Assembly: GCA_965250215.1 (NCBI GenBank)
Contig: CBDFNN010000004.1
Span: 806,001-870,000, forward strand
Direction of reading: 5' to 3'
DNA from: CBDFNN01 sp965250215
GTDB lineage: Bacteria > Bacteroidota > Rhodothermia > Rhodothermales > DATKEJ01
DNA: 64,000 nucleotides
Each line of letters opens with the position of its first letter. The stretch's first letter is position 1. Made by a program: the position numbers and the translations under genes. Under the pieces are notes generated by a model. That model did no database searches, had not been told where the DNA came from, and saw nothing but the letters and a program-made list of their open reading frames with translations. Positions 25,869 through 35,234 of the stretch are shown here, piece after piece.

Positions 25869-28800
25869 ATGAAGGAAGAGACACTCTCCATTTATTGTCG
25901 ATGGTTTATTGCTGTTCTGGCAATTCTGAGTCTAGCATCGACTCATTCTCCGGCACAAAATGCAGAAAGTATATTGTCATCTTCAGCGAGCCCAGCGCTG
26001 AGGGTAAATCTTGTTGTTAATTCAAACGACGATGCGGACGATGGCAACTGTGATGGCACTCACTGTTCTTTGAGAGAAGCGATCAATGCCGCAAATAGTA
26101 CAACCGAGCCAGACATTGTCACTTTTCAGATTGGTGCCACGAGCTCTCAGCAGACAATTCAGCCCAGCTCTCAGCTTCCAATTATTACTGAGGAAATAAT
26201 AATAGATGGTTTTTCTCAGTCTTGTGCCAACTGCATTGAGTTAGATGGAAGTCTGCAGGTCTTTGGTGACGGTCTTCAAATCACAGCATCGAATAGTCTG
26301 ATCCAAGGTTTGACGATCAATCGATTCCCAGATGACGGGATCCAAATATTTGGCTCAGAGGCCAGGGGGAATACGATTTCTCAAAACCATATTGGGACGA
26401 ATGTCGCAGCAAATGCTTTAATAGGTGAAGCACCTCGGTATTTAGCTTCACCTCGACAATCTGACCCGAAGAAGAAGGGCAGCAAAGGCGATTCCAGGCT
26501 CCTAGGTTCATTCGGAAATAGCTATGGAGTATATCTGACTTCCGGTGCTTCGAATACAGTAATACAAGGGAATACCATTTCCGGAAATCAGAATCAGGGA
26601 ATTCTTATTAACAGTACCAACCAAGGTGGAGACTTGGTTGAGGATAATTGGGTCGGAACGAATGCAGCAGGATTGAATCTTGGCAATTCGGCAGAAGGAG
26701 TCAGCTCGCATAGCAACGATGTGACCTTCGTCAACAATGTTGTTGCTTGGAATAGGAATGAGGGAATACAAGTAGAAGGGACGTCACTTAGGAATAGAAT
26801 CTCAGGAAACAGCATCTACAGTAATGGACTTCTAGGGATTGAAATAGGATCTGATGGTTCCAACACTAACGATCAAGGAGATCCGGATAGTGGCGCCAAT
26901 AATCTTCAAAATAATCCGCACATAAATGAAATTCGGTATACAAGTGTTGGATCGCTTATCGAGACCGTAACAGTTCTCTATGAGGTTTCCAGCAGTTTGG
27001 TGAGCTCAAGCTATCCACTAATAATAGAGTTCTATATATCAGATTCATCAGGGTCAGGAAAGACATTTATCGGCTCGGATCTCTATGAATCAGGCGATGC
27101 CGAGCAAGTCAAGACTTTGGTTTTCACACCAATCGTTCCGCTTTTATTCGAATCTCGGATCGTGGCTGTTGCGACAGATTCTGAAGGTAATAGCTCCGAA
27201 TTTTCCTCTGAGGTTACACTTAGATCGGGCCAGTCCTTGTATTGGATTAGCGCTGGCTCTGGATTGTTGCAGGTGATAAATAAGGACGGAATTGGTTATG
27301 CCAATACGCTTTATCAAGGTCTTTCGTCAGGTGCAGGACGTGGAATCTATGTCGATGAGTTCAACAGCAAGGTATATTGGATTGATGGGGATCAGATACT
27401 ATCAGGTAATATCAATGGTGCCTCGGCCGCAACAATCTTATACGATGTGGTGGATGGCGTGGAAGGTGCCAGAGGATTGGAGGTGGATGCTGCTCGAAGC
27501 GTCATGTATTGGGCAAATCAGCCGACAAATGAAATCATGAGAGCGCCAGCAGATGGAAGCGGTCCGGTTGAAGTACTTTTCAATGAGACTGATGGAGTAA
27601 ACAGCCCCCTTGATCTCGAGCTAGATAAGCCGGGCGGCAGAGTGTACTGGAGCAATAATGGAAATGGTGAAATAATGCTAGGCCCGCAAGATGGATCTGG
27701 ATCACCGACAGTTCTATTCAATTCTGACCCAACTAACATATCCTTTCCTCGGAATATCGAATTGGACCTACGTAGCGGAATGATATACTGGGACGAAGGG
27801 GGTGTAATTCTAAGGGCAAACTTGGATGGAGATATTGATTCCGTAGAGAAACTCTTCGACCTTATTCTCGATGACATCGCGCCGAGCGATATTGCCCTCG
27901 ATCTCGAGAGTCAAAAAATTTACTGGACCAGTGCTTTTTTTGACGAAATTGAGAGGGGCAAAATGAATGGCAAGGGATCGGTTGAAAACATTGTTTCTTT
28001 GACATCCGACCCCAGTTCACTAATGCTGGGACAAATCAAGGAAGACCTGGTCATCCATGCGAAACGACCTCTAGTTTGGGGACCTCTTCATATTGAGTAC
28101 AGCAATACATTTCCAGATATCGGAGAGACCCTGTCGCCCGAAGGTCGACCTATGGTGGAAGAAGGCTGTGGGTGGTATAGCTATTTGATTCGCGGTTCGG
28201 ATCAAGCCGATGTCGTCATCCGAGGATCCGCGATTTTTCAAACCTTGAGCAAGACCACATCTCGAGAGGTTTGGAGTGAGGCTCCAGCCTCTGGTTCGGA
28301 TCCTGGATTTGTATTCGATGCTCCATTGAATTATGCCTCTTGCACAGAAGGTGTCGACCTATCTGTAAAAGTATTTCTGCATGGCCCTTATGACGAATCA
28401 ACAGATCTGATGCAGAATGATCTACAAGCAAATAGTTTGATACCGTATTTTCAGCCATTTTCGAGTGGTGAATACGGATATAATGCGGGGCCTCCACAGG
28501 TTCTCGGATCCCCAATCGAATATTATGGGCCAGAAAGCGGTTTGGAATTGCAAGCGGGTGATGAGATTGTGGCCGTCGACTGGGTCCTTGTCGAGTTGCG
28601 GACTGATCCTTCTAATCCACTATCCACTGTAGCTCGAAGAGCCGGAGTTTTGCTAGAAAGTGGAGTGATTTCTGATCCCTTTAGCATGGGACCACTCAAA
28701 ATGCCTCTTCCTCCAGGAAGCTATCATATTGTAGTGAGACATCGCAATAGCTTGGCCATCATGAGTGCTTCTCCGGTAAGTCTGACAGCGACCTCGCCCG

Positions 28801-29078
28801 CGTTTTTCGATTTTACTAGCTCCCAAACTCAGGCCTTTGGCATAAATCCAATGACCCAGGTCGACTCTAGTCCGGTTGCTTTCGCTATGAGAGGTGCAGA
28901 CGGAAATTTAAGCGGCGATACCTCCGCTTTTGATTTTTTAACCGTCTGGTTACCAGCTAATGGCGGGCCACTTGGATATACCCAAGCTGATTTCAATATA
29001 AGTGGTGATGTCTCGGCCTTCGATTTTCTAAACGTCTTCTTGCCTAATAACGGACAATCCAGTCAAGTACCGGATTAA
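25869..29078 (+). CDS. Large secreted CSLREA / beta-helix / YWTD-propeller / dockerin-like protein
   Basis: 1069 residues with a signal peptide. The CSLREA signature (HCSLREAINAAN) lies near 68-79, followed by right-handed beta-helix repeats (to about 350). Residues about 455-725 hold YWTD-type LDL-receptor propeller repeats (KVYWIDGD, VMYWANQ, RVYWSNN, MIYWDEG, KIYWTSA). The C-terminus has two repeats with Asp-rich loops (NLSGDTSAFDFLTVW and NISGDVSAFDFLNVF), which look dockerin-like and could bind calcium. Unlike other exported proteins here it has no YPNPFNP tail. It may be an adhesin or substrate-binding surface protein. It lies 59 bases after the dehydrogenase gene. Confidence 0.82.
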   Translation: MKEETLSIYCRWFIAVLAILSLASTHSPAQNAESILSSSASPALRVNLVVNSNDDADDGNCDGTHCSLREAINAANSTTEPDIVTFQIGATSSQQTIQPSSQLPIITEEIIIDGFSQSCANCIELDGSLQVFGDGLQITASNSLIQGLTINRFPDDGIQIFGSEARGNTISQNHIGTNVAANALIGEAPRYLASPRQSDPKKKGSKGDSRLLGSFGNSYGVYLTSGASNTVIQGNTISGNQNQGILINSTNQGGDLVEDNWVGTNAAGLNLGNSAEGVSSHSNDVTFVNNVVAWNRNEGIQVEGTSLRNRISGNSIYSNGLLGIEIGSDGSNTNDQGDPDSGANNLQNNPHINEIRYTSVGSLIETVTVLYEVSSSLVSSSYPLIIEFYISDSSGSGKTFIGSDLYESGDAEQVKTLVFTPIVPLLFESRIVAVATDSEGNSSEFSSEVTLRSGQSLYWISAGSGLLQVINKDGIGYANTLYQGLSSGAGRGIYVDEFNSKVYWIDGDQILSGNINGASAATILYDVVDGVEGARGLEVDAARSVMYWANQPTNEIMRAPADGSGPVEVLFNETDGVNSPLDLELDKPGGRVYWSNNGNGEIMLGPQDGSGSPTVLFNSDPTNISFPRNIELDLRSGMIYWDEGGVILRANLDGDIDSVEKLFDLILDDIAPSDIALDLESQKIYWTSAFFDEIERGKMNGKGSVENIVSLTSDPSSLMLGQIKEDLVIHAKRPLVWGPLHIEYSNTFPDIGETLSPEGRPMVEEGCGWYSYLIRGSDQADVVIRGSAIFQTLSKTTSREVWSEAPASGSDPGFVFDAPLNYASCTEGVDLSVKVFLHGPYDESTDLMQNDLQANSLIPYFQPFSSGEYGYNAGPPQVLGSPIEYYGPESGLELQAGDEIVAVDWVLVELRTDPSNPLSTVARRAGVLLESGVISDPFSMGPLKMPLPPGSYHIVVRHRNSLAIMSASPVSLTATSPAFFDFTSSQTQAFGINPMTQVDSSPVAFAMRGADGNLSGDTSAFDFLTVWLPANGGPLGYTQADFNISGDVSAFDFLNVFLPNNGQSSQVPD

Positions 29079-29280
29079 AGCGGCTCGGTACATTTCTCGA
29101 CTTCATTTTCTTCTGGAACTAGGCTTAGGCACTACTGACAGTAAATCTCAAATACAAAATAAGTGCCTCGAAAAGAACCGCGCCTCTTTCAAATATTGGG
29201 TTTTGATCGAAGATCCTATCCTAATTGGCGACAGTGAAATACGCTGTTCAATTGATAGCTTAGTTTCTGTTATCTATTTT

Positions 29281-29301
29281 CTGACACCTGACACCTGACA
29301 C
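29281..29301. repeat. Heptamer tandem repeat CTGACAC x3
   Basis: Three exact CTGACAC copies, 50 bases upstream of the 2-hydroxyacid dehydrogenase. The rest of the 272-base gap holds the shared 20-mer described separately and no gene. Confidence 0.9.
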
Positions 29302-29350
29302 TTAGATTTGCCCTCCTGCCGACTGGAATCTCAAAACTGAAGACTTCTTT

Positions 29351-30307
29351 ATGCCATCGATTGTTGTTCTCGACGCCCACGCTACCAATCCCGGAGATTT
29401 ATCTTGGGAAAACTTAGAATTGTTGGGAGATCTTAAAATTTATCCACGTACTCCGGCTATGTTGATTGACGAGAGAATTCATGGAGCCAACATCGTTTTG
29501 ACTAACAAAACAAGGCTTGATGCTGCAGCGGTTGTGAAGGCTTCAGATTTGCGATACGTCGGAATGCTGTCTACGGGTTATGATGCCGTTGATGGACCGG
29601 CAGCGAGGACCAGGAATATTCCGCTTTGTAACGTGCCAGCTTACTCGTCGGAATCAGTCGCTCAGCATGTATTTGCTCATATTCTCAATCACTGCCGAAG
29701 GGTGGAGTATTATTCGGATCAGGTACGAAAAGGGGACTGGGCTGCGAATGATGATTGGAGCTACTGGGATTTTCCTCAGATCGAACTAACTGGCAAGACC
29801 ATGACCATTGTCGGCTTAGGAAGGATCGGTAAGGAGGTAGCAAGAATAGCTCTCGCGATGCGAATGAAAGTTCTTGCAGTGAATCGTTCAAAAATCGATG
29901 CCCTCCCTGACGGAATAGAGCAAGTTGATTTAGAAACTGCGTTTCGACAGGCCGACTTTATTTCTCTTAATGCTCCCTTAAATGAGGGGACAGAGGATAT
30001 CATCAATGAAGAAAGATTGTCTTGGATGAAGCCGACGGTTTTCATCACAAATGCGGGCCGCGGACAGATGCTCGTCGAGAATGACTTAGCCAATGCCCTC
30101 AATGAAGGTCGCATTGCCGGAGCTGGTTTGGATGTTCTTCGAACAGAACCGCCGGAGCCGGACCACATTCTTTATGGAGCCAAGAACTGCTTCATCACGC
30201 CTCACCAAGCTTGGTCATCCTTAACGGCCAGACGAAGATTGATTCGTGTCGCCACGGAAAATATCCAAGCTTTCTTAGACGGGAATCCAAAAAACCTGGT
30301 CAATTGA
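29351..30307 (+). CDS. D-2-hydroxyacid dehydrogenase
   Basis: 318 residues of the D-isomer specific 2-hydroxyacid dehydrogenase family. The NAD-binding loop GLGRIGKEVARIA lies near 157-169. The catalytic set is Arg in TNAGRGQMLVE near 233, Glu in LRTEPPEPDH near 263-272, and His in ITPHQAWSS near 282. It reduces a 2-oxo acid such as hydroxypyruvate or glyoxylate with NAD(P)H, or the reverse. The galactose mutarotase-like lipoprotein gene starts 3 bases after its stop, so the two are very likely one operon. Confidence 0.93.
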   Translation: MPSIVVLDAHATNPGDLSWENLELLGDLKIYPRTPAMLIDERIHGANIVLTNKTRLDAAAVVKASDLRYVGMLSTGYDAVDGPAARTRNIPLCNVPAYSSESVAQHVFAHILNHCRRVEYYSDQVRKGDWAANDDWSYWDFPQIELTGKTMTIVGLGRIGKEVARIALAMRMKVLAVNRSKIDALPDGIEQVDLETAFRQADFISLNAPLNEGTEDIINEERLSWMKPTVFITNAGRGQMLVENDLANALNEGRIAGAGLDVLRTEPPEPDHILYGAKNCFITPHQAWSSLTARRRLIRVATENIQAFLDGNPKNLVN

Positions 30308-30309
30308 TC

Positions 30310-31491
30310 ATGAAAAGCCGAATCCAATATTCAATTCTTTTGCTACTCATTACTATCTGGACGAGCTCTTGCGTGTCCGATAACAATCAAGCTGCAGAAG
30401 ACAACTCATTAAAAAGCAACATGGCAAAGGAGATATCAGCAAACTCTATCGGAAGTCTGGAGGACGGCACGCCTATTGAAGCCTACACACTTGAAAATGG
30501 CAATGGGATTACTCTTCGAGTGATGAATTATGGCTGCATCATTATGTCTTTGTCAACGCCCGATCGGGACGGGAAAATCGAAGACATCACATTGGGCTAT
30601 GATCATTTTGAAGGCTATCGGGAACTGACACCCTACTTTGGCGCAATTGTGGGTCGCTATGGCAACGGTATCGCGAAAGGTAGATTTGAGTTGGGCGGTG
30701 AGACCTACGAACTTGCTACAAACAATGATGCCAACCATCTCCATGGTGGTGAAGTCGGCTTCGATAAGGTGGCTTGGGAAATTGATTCTTTTGTTGGAAA
30801 AAATGAGATAGGTTTGACTTGTTCTCTTTTGAGCCCAGATGGAGACCAAGGCTACCCTGGGAATCTGAACGCTAAGGTTTCCTATACACTGAACGACGAC
30901 AATGAATTAATAATTGACTATCTAGCAACGAGTGATAAGGCGACGCCAATCAATCTAACACAACACGCATACTTCAATCTTTCGGCCTTTCACGAAGAGG
31001 ATATTCTCGGACATGAAATCCAGATTTTTGCAGATCAGTTCACGCCAGTTGATGAGACTTTAATCCCAACCGGTGAGCTAAAAGATGTAACGGGGACGCC
31101 ATTTGACTTTACCAAATCAGCTCAAATAGGAGCACGTATTGATGCAATAGACGAGCAAATCGAAAGGGGAGGTGGATATGATCACAACTTTGTGGTCAGA
31201 GGTCAGATGGGAAGTTTGCGTCAAGCGGCTAGGGTCATTCATCCAGCTAGTGGTAGGCTGATGGAAGTCGAGACTACAGAGCCGGGTATGCAATTTTACA
31301 CTGGTAATTTTCTTGATGGAGCGATCACCGGAAAGGAAGGGCAAGTCTATAGTCGAAGATCAGGATTTTGCTTAGAAACACAACACTATCCCGATTCACC
31401 CAATCAGCCAAATTTCCCATCTACTATTTTGCGTCCGGAGGAAGAATATATCAGTCAGACCGTATTTCGCTTCGGCGTTGTTGAGGGGTAA
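30310..31491 (+). CDS. galM: Lipoprotein aldose 1-epimerase (galactose mutarotase)
   Basis: 393 residues from ATG 30310, chosen because it begins a lipoprotein signal (LLLLITIWTSSC; lipobox TSSC). A longer in-frame start at 30211 lies inside the preceding gene and is rejected. Mutarotase motifs are NHLHGGEVGFDKV near 141 and LTQHAYFNL near 217 (the catalytic histidines), and VETTEPGMQFYTGNFL near 337 with the catalytic glutamate. It should interconvert alpha and beta sugars at the outer membrane or in the periplasm, a sensible partner for the nearby periplasmic sugar oxidation genes. A strong shared terminator follows. Confidence 0.92.
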   Translation: MKSRIQYSILLLLITIWTSSCVSDNNQAAEDNSLKSNMAKEISANSIGSLEDGTPIEAYTLENGNGITLRVMNYGCIIMSLSTPDRDGKIEDITLGYDHFEGYRELTPYFGAIVGRYGNGIAKGRFELGGETYELATNNDANHLHGGEVGFDKVAWEIDSFVGKNEIGLTCSLLSPDGDQGYPGNLNAKVSYTLNDDNELIIDYLATSDKATPINLTQHAYFNLSAFHEEDILGHEIQIFADQFTPVDETLIPTGELKDVTGTPFDFTKSAQIGARIDAIDEQIERGGGYDHNFVVRGQMGSLRQAARVIHPASGRLMEVETTEPGMQFYTGNFLDGAITGKEGQVYSRRSGFCLETQHYPDSPNQPNFPSTILRPEEEYISQTVFRFGVVEG

Positions 31492-31570
31492 GGTTAAAGC
31501 GATGGTCTTCTGGAGTCGTGACTTCGGCGCTTCTATTCTATTTGGACCGTTTGTGCCCTTATGTAAAAAC

Positions 31571-31602
31571 AAAAAGGGTGCTGGAACTCCGGCACCCTTT
31601 TT
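31571..31602. terminator. Bidirectional intrinsic terminator
   Basis: AAAAAGGGTGCTGGA and TCCGGCACCCTTTTT pair at 14 of 15 positions around a 2-base loop, with A and T tracts on each side. It lies between the convergent mutarotase and FG-GAP genes and should stop transcription in both directions. Confidence 0.95.
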
Positions 31603-31609
31603 CTAAATC

Positions 31610-33403
31610 CTATCGCTGTAAGGTGACACTGGTCGTAGCCCTTGAAGATGCTAGACTAATCTCGATGAAGTAGAGGCCATTTGGCAGATCATCGCCTTGT
31701 CCATTCTTTCCGTCCCATTTTGTTCTTGTTCCAGAGACTGTGCTTGATTGATAGACTTCGCGTCCCATGGTGTTATAAACCTTGAAAGAAAATCCGGATG
31801 CTTCGGCAGAATCAAACTCCAAAGTTAGACTTCCTGAGAAGGGGTTGGGATAGCTTGTCAAGAGACCAAATGGCGTAGCTGTTGGATTCTCGATCGATAC
31901 AGAGGTCGGGTTGCTGTTCTGATGCCACATCTGGGCTCCGTCAGCCGTAAGTGCATCGTCACTACCGTAAACTGCGATGACCGCTCCTGCCTCTTCCATC
32001 TCCTGGACAGTCAAGTCTGAGGCCGAGATGACTAGATCTGGAGATCCATCGTTATTGAAGTCTCCGGTGACCAGAGCTCCTCCCAGGCTCGCGGTTTCAG
32101 CATTGAAATCCTCATCTGGGAATTCGATCATTTCCAAGCTAATAACGGAATCGACTTCCGTGCTCAGTCCTCCCTCATTTCCAAAGAGGATGTGTATCAC
32201 TCCCAGGCTGTTTTCAAGATTTTCGCCCGGAGCGGAAACAGCAAGATCAGCAAAATCATCACCGTTAAAATCCGCCGAAGCTAAGGCAAATCCAAAGAAT
32301 TCGTTTGCAGCTGGTTCTGACGATATATTACCGGTAGTTTGTCCGAAGATATTGTTGTTATCCGATGTCAATCCATCTGCGGATCCTAAAATGATGTTTA
32401 CGGCACCGGCGCTCTCAGTAACACCTGTATTTTCATCCGGCGCTCCGACAGCAAGGTCATCGAAACCATCCATGTTGAAATCGGCGGACACCAGGGAGCT
32501 ACCAAAGGCGTCGTCTGTTTCTCCGGTTCCAGCGACGTCATCGCCAAACTGAGTAAAGCGTTGATTGGCGTCCGGGTCAAGTCCATCCGCTGAGCCGTAG
32601 AAGATATCTACGAGGCCTTCTGTCCCAGGACCACCGATGGCTGAACCGAAAGGAATGCCGATAGCGACATCTGCGAATGTATCGTTGTTGAAGTCGCCAA
32701 GGCTGAGTGCGCCTCCAAAAATCTGATCGGCGCCGTCTCCGACTATATCGTTGAAAACTAGACTTTGCGCTCCGTTCGTTGTGATGCCATCGGCAGATCC
32801 GAAATAGACCTCGACTTGGCCTTGTCTATCAGAAAACAACGGAGAGGAGACAACAAGATCATCGAAATTATCTCCATTAATGTCTCCACTCGCCATTCGG
32901 GCGCCCGCTCCAAGCTCCATGCCCGTGCTTTGAATCGCAGGAAGGCCAGTTTTGGTGAGACCACCTTCGGAGCCGTTTAACACGATGAAGGAGCCAACGC
33001 TAGCGACGACACCATCAGTATCATCTGGAGCGCCAATGGCAAGATCGGCCGTTCCATCTCCATTGAAATCACCCGCCGCAAGTCCAACGCCCATGGCAAT
33101 CCCGATATCGCCAATAAAGCCCAGGGTGTCGGATACGGGGTAGAATGTTTGAGATCCGACGTCTGAAAGGCCGTCGTCTGTACCCCATAGTATGTGTACG
33201 GAACCTGCGTTTTCAACTAGTCCATCGTTTTCGCCTTCTGCCGAAATAGCAAGATCAACAATTCCGTCTCCATTGAAATCTCCGACAGCAATTGTACTTC
33301 CGAAGAAATCGAATTCATCAATTTCGTCTCCAACCTGAGCACTTAAAAGTGCTGGAGTTCCGGCAAAAAGGGTGAGCAGGAATATGCGTGTAAATGTCTT
33401 CAT
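31610..33403 (-). CDS. Secreted FG-GAP repeat protein with T9SS tail
   Basis: 597 residues with a signal peptide (IFLLTLFAGTPALLSAQ). Six to seven FG-GAP repeats follow, each with the calcium-loop pattern such as GDFNGDGIVDLAIS, GDFNGDGTADLAIGAP and GDFNNDGSPDLVISA, spaced about 60-70 residues, which form a beta-propeller like integrin alpha chains. The C-terminus has SYPNPFSG, then GREVYQ and LPNGLYFIEI, and ends SVTLQR, a T9SS type A tail. It is expected on the cell surface, with an adhesive or scaffolding role. The gene stands alone and shares the terminator with galM. Confidence 0.93.
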   Translation of the reverse strand: MKTFTRIFLLTLFAGTPALLSAQVGDEIDEFDFFGSTIAVGDFNGDGIVDLAISAEGENDGLVENAGSVHILWGTDDGLSDVGSQTFYPVSDTLGFIGDIGIAMGVGLAAGDFNGDGTADLAIGAPDDTDGVVASVGSFIVLNGSEGGLTKTGLPAIQSTGMELGAGARMASGDINGDNFDDLVVSSPLFSDRQGQVEVYFGSADGITTNGAQSLVFNDIVGDGADQIFGGALSLGDFNNDTFADVAIGIPFGSAIGGPGTEGLVDIFYGSADGLDPDANQRFTQFGDDVAGTGETDDAFGSSLVSADFNMDGFDDLAVGAPDENTGVTESAGAVNIILGSADGLTSDNNNIFGQTTGNISSEPAANEFFGFALASADFNGDDFADLAVSAPGENLENSLGVIHILFGNEGGLSTEVDSVISLEMIEFPDEDFNAETASLGGALVTGDFNNDGSPDLVISASDLTVQEMEEAGAVIAVYGSDDALTADGAQMWHQNSNPTSVSIENPTATPFGLLTSYPNPFSGSLTLEFDSAEASGFSFKVYNTMGREVYQSSTVSGTRTKWDGKNGQGDDLPNGLYFIEISLASSRATTSVTLQR

Positions 33404-33601
33404 TAATATTGTTCTTTAATTTTGAGGGTTTGCCCTAACCCATTAATGAATAATAATGCCGAAAGGTTGAATAGTTTGTGTGCAGGGTAGGCAAGATTTA
33501 GGTGAAGAATATGGGGAGTGGAAGAGGAGGTGTGCGGGTTGCGGATTGGAAAAGAGCTTTTTGTCCCGAACTACGGCCACAGATTTCCTCAATCAACTCA
33601 T

Positions 33602-33629
33602 CTGAGGACTGACAGCTGATATCTGAAGA
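33602..33629. repeat. Heptamer array, CTGANNN x4
   Basis: CTGA starts at 33602, 33609, 33616 and 33623. The array ends 5 bases before the stop codon of the minus-strand DUF3299 gene. Confidence 0.9.
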
Positions 33630-33634
33630 CCATC

Positions 33635-34048
33635 CTATTCCGTGTTCTCCTTCGCGCCGATTAGTCTATAGAAGAGCCCATATATATCGTCCTTGTCCAG
33701 CTGGAATTTTCCACTGACTGATATAGGTTCGTAAGAAAACTCGATTCCTTCTGTAGCCTTGACCTCGACTACCGCTCCACCCGGCATGCAAAACATGCAA
33801 TCAGATGGGCTTGAGCTCATAAGAAATTTCTTCTGTTTTGGGGCTTGATCTAGGGGCATCATGAATCCTTCGATCGTGACCTCCACTCCGTCCATGTCGA
33901 TCACCCCCTGTTCAAATTGAGCGATCCATAATCCGTCTTCTTGGACATATTTCAAAGCATCAAGGTCGTCCCATGGAAGGATTTCTTGAGCGACAGAGAT
34001 TTGGGAAGAAAGGAAGAGTGTTAGGATGCCGATGCAGAAATTTCTCAT
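33635..34048 (-). CDS. Secreted DUF3299 family protein
   Basis: About 137 residues from the ATG at 34048, which starts a signal peptide (MRNFCIGILTLFLSSQISVAQ); upstream in-frame starts to 34105 are possible. LPWDDLDALKYVQ follows the signal, then VTIEGFMMPLDQ and FLMSSSPSDCMFCMPGG with a paired-cysteine motif that could bind metal. Family members are small periplasmic proteins of unknown function, often near metal or copper transport genes. No such neighbours are present here. Confidence 0.82.
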   Translation of the reverse strand: MRNFCIGILTLFLSSQISVAQEILPWDDLDALKYVQEDGLWIAQFEQGVIDMDGVEVTIEGFMMPLDQAPKQKKFLMSSSPSDCMFCMPGGAVVEVKATEGIEFSYEPISVSGKFQLDKDDIYGLFYRLIGAKENTE

Positions 34049-34362
34049 GAGAATGGTAATCATGTCACATTTTAGAGTTCCACAATATTTTTGTCGAAAA
34101 AACAATAATTAGTCTGGATACATGGCATAAGGGGAATGAACCCAAGTGCTTAGGTCAAAGAAATATTCATGTCTTTCGAGCTGATCAACTTTGTTCGACG
34201 AAATTTGCCATAGGAATTTGAGGGCATGTCGTCTTCCTAATTTGAATTTCAGTTTTTTTTTCCTTTTTTGATGTTCCAGTTGAGAAGGTTATGTCGCCTA
34301 CAAGAGTGCATTCAACACCAGACATGCGACTTTTCTCTCACCATACTCAACTGTAACCTAAA

Positions 34363-34944
34363 ATGTCTGCTACTATCGCTGCCCGACCTACAGATATAAC
34401 TCAACTATTAATTGAAGCCAGCGGCGGAAACCGCAAGGCGCTTGATAGACTTTTTCCTATGATCTATGACGTTCTAAAACGGATTGCTAAGAAGCAACGC
34501 CGAAACGAGCGAAAGGACCTGACGATGAGCACTACGGACCTCGTTCACGAGGCCTATATCAAACTCATCGATCACCGAGAAATTGATTGGAAGAACAGAG
34601 CTCACTTTTTTGCCATCTCGGCAAGAGCGATGCGACGAATTTTGGTAGATTATGCCAGAACAAAGACTCGACAAAAAAGAGGAGGCGATCAGATTCGTAT
34701 CACTCTTGAAGAGGCCAATATGGTTTTGAGTCAAGAAAAGGCAGGCGATTTGCTGGCTCTTGACGAGGCATTGACTAGACTTGAATCGATTAGCGAAAGA
34801 GCTTCGAAAGTTGTTGAAGCACGCTACTTTGCTGGCTTAACAATCGAGGAAACGGCTGAGGCCTTGGGCGTCTCGGAAATGACAGTGAAGAGAGATTGGA
34901 CAATGGCTCGAGGATGGTTGAAAGTCGCTTTGGAGGAAGACTAA
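34363..34944 (+). CDS. ECF-type RNA polymerase sigma factor (TIGR02999-like)
   Basis: 193 residues. Sigma region 2 is LFPMIYDVLKRIAKKQ with LTMSTTDLVHEAYIKLID, and region 4 is VVEARYFAGLTIEETAEALGVSEMTVKRDW. The DLVHEAYIKL stretch and MRRILVDYAR linker are typical of the group of ECF sigma factors that is usually encoded just before a PknB-type Ser/Thr kinase. Here the following gene is only the N-terminal stub of such a kinase. It should direct RNA polymerase to a small set of promoters after a surface or kinase signal. Confidence 0.92.
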   Translation: MSATIAARPTDITQLLIEASGGNRKALDRLFPMIYDVLKRIAKKQRRNERKDLTMSTTDLVHEAYIKLIDHREIDWKNRAHFFAISARAMRRILVDYARTKTRQKRGGDQIRITLEEANMVLSQEKAGDLLALDEALTRLESISERASKVVEARYFAGLTIEETAEALGVSEMTVKRDWTMARGWLKVALEED

Positions 34945-34965
34945 ACCAGGAATAATACAGGTACT

Positions 34966-35229
34966 ATGGACCCTATGCGTTGGGAGAAACTTCAGAACAT
35001 GGTTCTGGGAGCACAAGAATTACCGCTTGAGGATCAAGATCCTTATTTGAAAGCCGCTAGCAGTGGGGACAAACAGCTGTTTCAACAGGCTAAAGATATA
35101 CTGAAAGGATCCGAGTCAGACTCGAGTTTCATGTCTAAGCCAATAGGCTCTGTTAATGCTCTATTGGAAGCTCGGAGAAAACGGACTAGTTGGTTTCAGC
35201 GTTTGTTTGGAATTAAGGTGTTTGTCTGA
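34966..35229 (+). CDS. 87-residue protein resembling the N-terminus of an ECF-linked Ser/Thr kinase
   Basis: MDPMRWEKLQNMVLGAQELP, then LEDQDPYLKAASSG and a SFMSKPI stretch, follow the pattern of the leader found before the kinase domain in PknB-type proteins encoded beside this kind of sigma factor (RW..... ..A.ELP...R..FL). The kinase domain itself is absent: the frame stops at 35229 and the next 128 bases hold facing repeats, then another gene. The end (RRKRTSWFQRLFGIKV) is basic and aromatic, and might bind a membrane. It starts 22 bases after the sigma gene. It is either a decayed kinase remnant or a working stand-alone sigma partner. Confidence 0.7.
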   Translation: MDPMRWEKLQNMVLGAQELPLEDQDPYLKAASSGDKQLFQQAKDILKGSESDSSFMSKPIGSVNALLEARRKRTSWFQRLFGIKVFV

Positions 35230-35234
35230 GGGGT

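Noticed and set aside
34966..35229. Anti-sigma factor
   Set aside because: It lacks a zinc-finger or membrane anti-sigma motif; the leader pattern fits the kinase N-terminus better.
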